From: STC-54 sp964504665
GTDB taxonomy: Bacteria > Patescibacteriota > Microgenomatia > Daviesbacterales > UBA10151
Length of the DNA stretch: 60,302 nucleotides
Direction: 5' to 3'
Assembly: GCA_964504665.1 (NCBI GenBank)
Contig: CAZDEH010000005.1
Location: 1 to 60,302, forward strand
Shown here: positions 57,903 to 60,302 of the stretch, one piece after another
How the letters are laid out: each line of letters begins with the position of its first letter
Numbering within the stretch: the stretch's first letter is position 1
Translations under genes and position numbers: made by a program
Notes under the pieces: generated by a model
The model's input: the letters and a program-made list of their open reading frames with translations, nothing else
What the model was told of the DNA's origin: nothing
Database searches by the model: none

Positions 57903-58850
57903 ATGAGAGAGTTAAAGTCATTTAAAATCCATCTTAAAAATAAGGTTCTTGATTATCGCCAAAGTGAAGACTTAGATCTTAAAAAAATCAGAAGATTTTT
58001 TTGTAAAAAATATCAAATTGTAAAATTGTGGAAAGCTCCGAGACATGTTTTAGCAATTTTGGTAAAAAACAATCAGAAATTTTTCTTGAAATTATCAACT
58101 AGCGAAGGAATAAGTTTAGTTACAGAAAATGAATACAATTGGAATACTTATTTCAATAAATATAATATAAATAATAGCTTTTCGGTTCCTAAAAATTACG
58201 ACAGAGGCAATTACGCCGAAAAATATTTTTATTTAATCACAGATTATCTTGTGGGAAGTCCTCTCTGTGGTATAGCTGGTAGTAAAGACGAGACTTTAAA
58301 ATTGATTAAATATATTCCTCAAATAATAAATCTTTCCGAAATTATACAGCACTTATCTCAAGATGTTTTTCTTTTACCTGAATATGAAGAAAAAGACTAT
58401 AAAATCAGATTTCTAAATAAAACGAATGGTTGGTTTGAAGATATTCCGGCTCATATAATAAAGAAATACAAAGTTGAAGATCTATTGGGAGTAGTAAATA
58501 AGGGAATAGATCAATTAGATAATAAACCAAGACATGGTGATTTTACTCCCTGGCATATTCTAAAACTTAAAAACGGTAAATTAGGGTTGATAGATGGGGA
58601 ACGTGCTTTCTCAGATGGGGTAGAAAATTATGATATTTGTTATCTAATTCAACGTGTATATAGCATTTTAAAAAATCCGGAATTAGCTGAAAGTATTTAC
58701 TCAATATTAATTGAGAGAAAATATTATAAAAATAATCTAAAGACTGTACTTGCCTCAAGAGCAGTAGGGGGCTTCCTAGATGTTACTTTAAATAATGAAA
58801 CTGATTATCGATTTGCCGTAGATTTCAAAAACTGGGTTTTATCAATTTGA
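57903..58850 (+). CDS. APH-type phosphotransferase
   Basis: A 315-residue protein of the aminoglycoside phosphotransferase/choline kinase fold. KNNQKFFLKLSTSEG holds the ATP-binding lysine, the catalytic loop is RHGDFTPWHILK (D in HGD), and the metal-binding LIDGERAF takes the place of the usual IDWE. Substrates of the fold range from antibiotics to sugars and homoserine; none can be assigned. It follows hup by one base but is probably an independent function. Confidence 0.8.
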   Translation: MRELKSFKIHLKNKVLDYRQSEDLDLKKIRRFFCKKYQIVKLWKAPRHVLAILVKNNQKFFLKLSTSEGISLVTENEYNWNTYFNKYNINNSFSVPKNYDRGNYAEKYFYLITDYLVGSPLCGIAGSKDETLKLIKYIPQIINLSEIIQHLSQDVFLLPEYEEKDYKIRFLNKTNGWFEDIPAHIIKKYKVEDLLGVVNKGIDQLDNKPRHGDFTPWHILKLKNGKLGLIDGERAFSDGVENYDICYLIQRVYSILKNPELAESIYSILIERKYYKNNLKTVLASRAVGGFLDVTLNNETDYRFAVDFKNWVLSI

Positions 58851-58862
58851 CTTCTCTATTTC

Positions 58863-58899
58863 GCAACATTAAGCAATATCTAGCAACATTAAGCAATAT
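58863..58899. promoter_or_regulatory. 20-bp tandem repeat upstream of the Fic gene
   Basis: GCAACATTAAGCAATAT occurs twice (58863-58879 and 58883-58899) with an exact 20-bp period, about two helical turns. It lies 20 bases before the Fic ATG. The phasing suggests two operator sites for a repressor, perhaps the Fic protein's own winged-helix tail. Confidence 0.6.
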
Positions 58900-58918
58900 T
58901 TGGTAAAGTTATTTGATA

Positions 58919-59896
58919 ATGGATATTCCTCCTTCTTACCAAATTACTTCTGAAATGATGGATTTAATTTCTAGAATCAATGCTAATTTAATCTATCTAC
59001 CTTCAATTAATTTGCCCAAATCTTTAAATGAAAAAATTCAAAGAAGCAGTATTCTTAAAAGTTCGTTATTTTCTGCTCGTATTGAAGGTAATACATTAAC
59101 GCTGGAGGCTGTTAATCGTCAGGATCAGGAAACTGATGAAAAAAAAGAGGTTTTTAATTTGTTAAAAGCGATCCAATATATTCAGCAAAATATTACTCCC
59201 ACCTCTAAAATTACTTCCAAAACAATATTAACCATTCACCAATTAGTGATGGTCGGTTTGAATGATAGGGATGATTTTAGACAAGAATCAAGCGCCATTT
59301 TTAATCAAGCTGGAGCAGCAGTTTATATTACTCCGGCCCCAAGTAAAATTCCAGAGTTAATTAAACTTTTACTTGAATATAGTAATTCTGATAGTGAAAA
59401 TTTTCCCATTGTTAATGCTTTTGTTTCCCATCTGATTTTTGAAAAAATTCACCCATTTTTAGATGGTAATGGTCGGGTAGGGAGACTTTTAATTTTTGTC
59501 ATACTGAGATCTAAACAAAGTAACAGCCAATTCTTTATTCCTTTTGAGGAGTATTTAGATACCCATAAAGAGGATTATTATTATCATCTTGATCAAGGTT
59601 TAAAACACACAAATGATTATCTACTCTTTATGCTCAATGCTTATTATGAACAAACTGAGGAGACAAAAAAATATGTTGAGGATGAATTAAAAAAAGACCT
59701 TCCTCTGCTTACTCCCAGACAAGAAGAAATTATAAATATCATTCGCGACCTGAAGGTAGTTTCTTTTGATCAAATCAAGAGAAGATTTATGGAAATTCCC
59801 TCAAGGACATTAAGTTATGATTTAAAAAAGTTGATGGATAAAAACCTTGTTGCCAAGATTGGTAGAACAAAAGGTAGCTATTATCAGGAAAAATAA
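58919..59896 (+). CDS. Fic-domain AMP/phosphoryl transferase with N-terminal inhibitory helix and C-terminal winged helix
   Basis: A 325-residue Fic protein. The inhibitory motif SARIEGN at residues 52-58 fits the (S/T)xxxE(G/N) of class II Fic proteins. The active site HPFLDGNGRVGR (His 178) has all residues needed for transfer of AMP to a hydroxyl. The C-terminal 60 residues (LTPRQEEIINIIRDLKVVSFDQIKRRF plus SRTLSYDLKKLMDKNLV) form a winged helix-turn-helix that probably binds DNA. Self-regulation by an upstream tandem repeat is likely. Targets are unknown. An upstream TTG at 58913 is less likely. Confidence 0.92.
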   Translation: MDIPPSYQITSEMMDLISRINANLIYLPSINLPKSLNEKIQRSSILKSSLFSARIEGNTLTLEAVNRQDQETDEKKEVFNLLKAIQYIQQNITPTSKITSKTILTIHQLVMVGLNDRDDFRQESSAIFNQAGAAVYITPAPSKIPELIKLLLEYSNSDSENFPIVNAFVSHLIFEKIHPFLDGNGRVGRLLIFVILRSKQSNSQFFIPFEEYLDTHKEDYYYHLDQGLKHTNDYLLFMLNAYYEQTEETKKYVEDELKKDLPLLTPRQEEIINIIRDLKVVSFDQIKRRFMEIPSRTLSYDLKKLMDKNLVAKIGRTKGSYYQEK

Positions 59897-59903
59897 TTAT
59901 TGG

Positions 59904-59909
59904 TATAAT
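59904..59909 (+). promoter_or_regulatory. -10 box of the HIT gene
   Basis: TATAAT six bases before the ATG at 59916, preceded by TGG (extended -10). It predicts a leaderless transcript. Confidence 0.5.
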
Positions 59910-59915
59910 AACTTT

Positions 59916-60290
59916 ATGTATAATCATATATCAAAAGAATATATATGCCCGATTTGTGTAGGAATTCAAGGAATAGAAAATGACGATACAATGTTGAAAC
60001 AAACTGATTTAGTTTATAAAGATGATTTAACCTCCGTTTTTATGAACTCATTTTTTATTGATGGGAATGAGGGATACTTAATTGTAGTTCCCAACAAGCA
60101 TTTTGAAAATTTATATGATTTAGAGCCAGAATATGCTCACGCTATTATAGATACAGCGCAAAAAATGGCAGTCGTTGTAAGAAGAGCATATAATGGTGAT
60201 GGAATTACTTTGAGACAAAATAATGAACCATTGGGTGATCAGCATGCTCGATATGACTCATCAAAAATCCGAATGAAATTGAATCATTGA
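59916..60290 (+). CDS. HIT-family protein, 3' end truncated by the scaffold end
   Basis: A 124-residue incomplete HIT protein (nucleotide hydrolase or transferase). The zinc pair CPIC is at residues 10-13, FMNSFFIDGNEGYLIVVPNKHFENLYDL and TLRQNNEPLGDQHA match the family up to the strand before the catalytic triad. The expected HxHxH-x-x then is replaced by RYDSSKIRMKLNH, which is encoded by the terminal inverted repeat (from 60249). So the natural end has been lost, and the stop at 60290 is not the gene's own. Confidence 0.8.
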   Translation: MYNHISKEYICPICVGIQGIENDDTMLKQTDLVYKDDLTSVFMNSFFIDGNEGYLIVVPNKHFENLYDLEPEYAHAIIDTAQKMAVVVRRAYNGDGITLRQNNEPLGDQHARYDSSKIRMKLNH

Positions 60291-60302
60291 ATCACGGGAA
60301 AT
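60249..60302. repeat. Right copy of 54-nt terminal inverted repeat
   Basis: Exact reverse complement of 1-54. It breaks the HIT gene just before its catalytic motif, in keeping with a wrong join at the end of the assembled sequence. Confidence 0.95.

Noticed and set aside
1..60302. Terminal inverted repeats as ends of a transposon, linear plasmid or virus
   Set aside because: The interior is a core chromosomal ribosomal cluster with no replication or packaging genes, and the repeats cut a HIT gene and a membrane-protein frame.

Overview
The window looks like a chromosomal scaffold of a Patescibacteria (Candidate Phyla Radiation) bacterium, probably of the Microgenomates side. The reasons are AT-rich DNA, a full tuf/S10/spc/alpha ribosomal operon that has no rpmD (L30) between rpsE and rplO, zinc-type rpsN, short enzymes, many compact gene overlaps, and a lower-glycolysis/2-oxoacid:ferredoxin/hydrogenase set of the kind reported for such fermenters. 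The lineage is an inference from gene order. TGA is a normal stop here (for example at 856-858, 8154-8156 and 14408-14410). The scaffold has one 10-N gap (46011-46020) and ends in a perfect 54-nt inverted repeat that is most likely an assembly boundary artefact.

Layout. 1-2100: a broken membrane-protein end, a YefM/RelE-type toxin-antitoxin pair with a two-site operator, and three unrecognised minus-strand genes. 2243-22306: tuf, then the ribosomal/secY/adk/map/infA/rpoA supercluster. Between rpsJ and rplC the cluster is interrupted by a 2.6-kb island (3981-6583) with a dead REP-associated transposase, four REP-like palindromes and small orphan genes. rpsJ has a strongly folded leader with a nine-codon mini-ORF, and rplR carries an in-frame TAA. 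22313-25632: an orphan gene, an NgoPII-like (probable GGCC) restriction-modification pair and a decayed vsr. 25633-32249: a cell-surface block (membrane-anchored trypsin-like protease, LamG-like protein, CAP-domain protein, small membrane proteins, 907-residue secreted lipase). 32313-34325: phosphohexomutase and TsaC. 34374-49779: a central energy block. 49823-51666: SIMPL protein, small membrane protein and J-domain protein. 51898-60302: tRNA-Pro(GGG), a homing-endonuclease-like gene, yjjX, a frameshifted EEP nuclease, recA-recX, a soluble RNase Y, HU, a kinase-like protein, a Fic protein and a truncated HIT protein.

How the genes work together. The energy block holds PEP synthase and enolase (one-base overlap), a [NiFe] hydrogenase small and large subunit with HypC and a maturation protease, a ferredoxin, a fused gamma-alpha 2-oxoacid:ferredoxin oxidoreductase with its beta subunit, and a 961-residue protein joining an ADP-forming acyl-CoA synthetase to a ferredoxin-NAD(P)+ reductase module. 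Read together they predict PEP -> pyruvate -> acetyl-CoA -> acetate with ATP formation at two steps, with electrons passing through ferredoxin to NAD(P)H and hydrogen. The single-chain link between the ATP-forming and electron-handling steps is the most novel-looking item in the window.

Two cross-cutting signals stand out. First, several monocistronic or first genes have a -10 box ending exactly six bases before the ATG, which predicts leaderless mRNAs. Second, several unrelated short palindromes or heptad repeats sit inside or against coding sequences (rplC, rplD, rpmC/rpsQ, rplQ, eno, recX), as if small hairpin elements have been spreading through the genome, tolerated in loops and tails.
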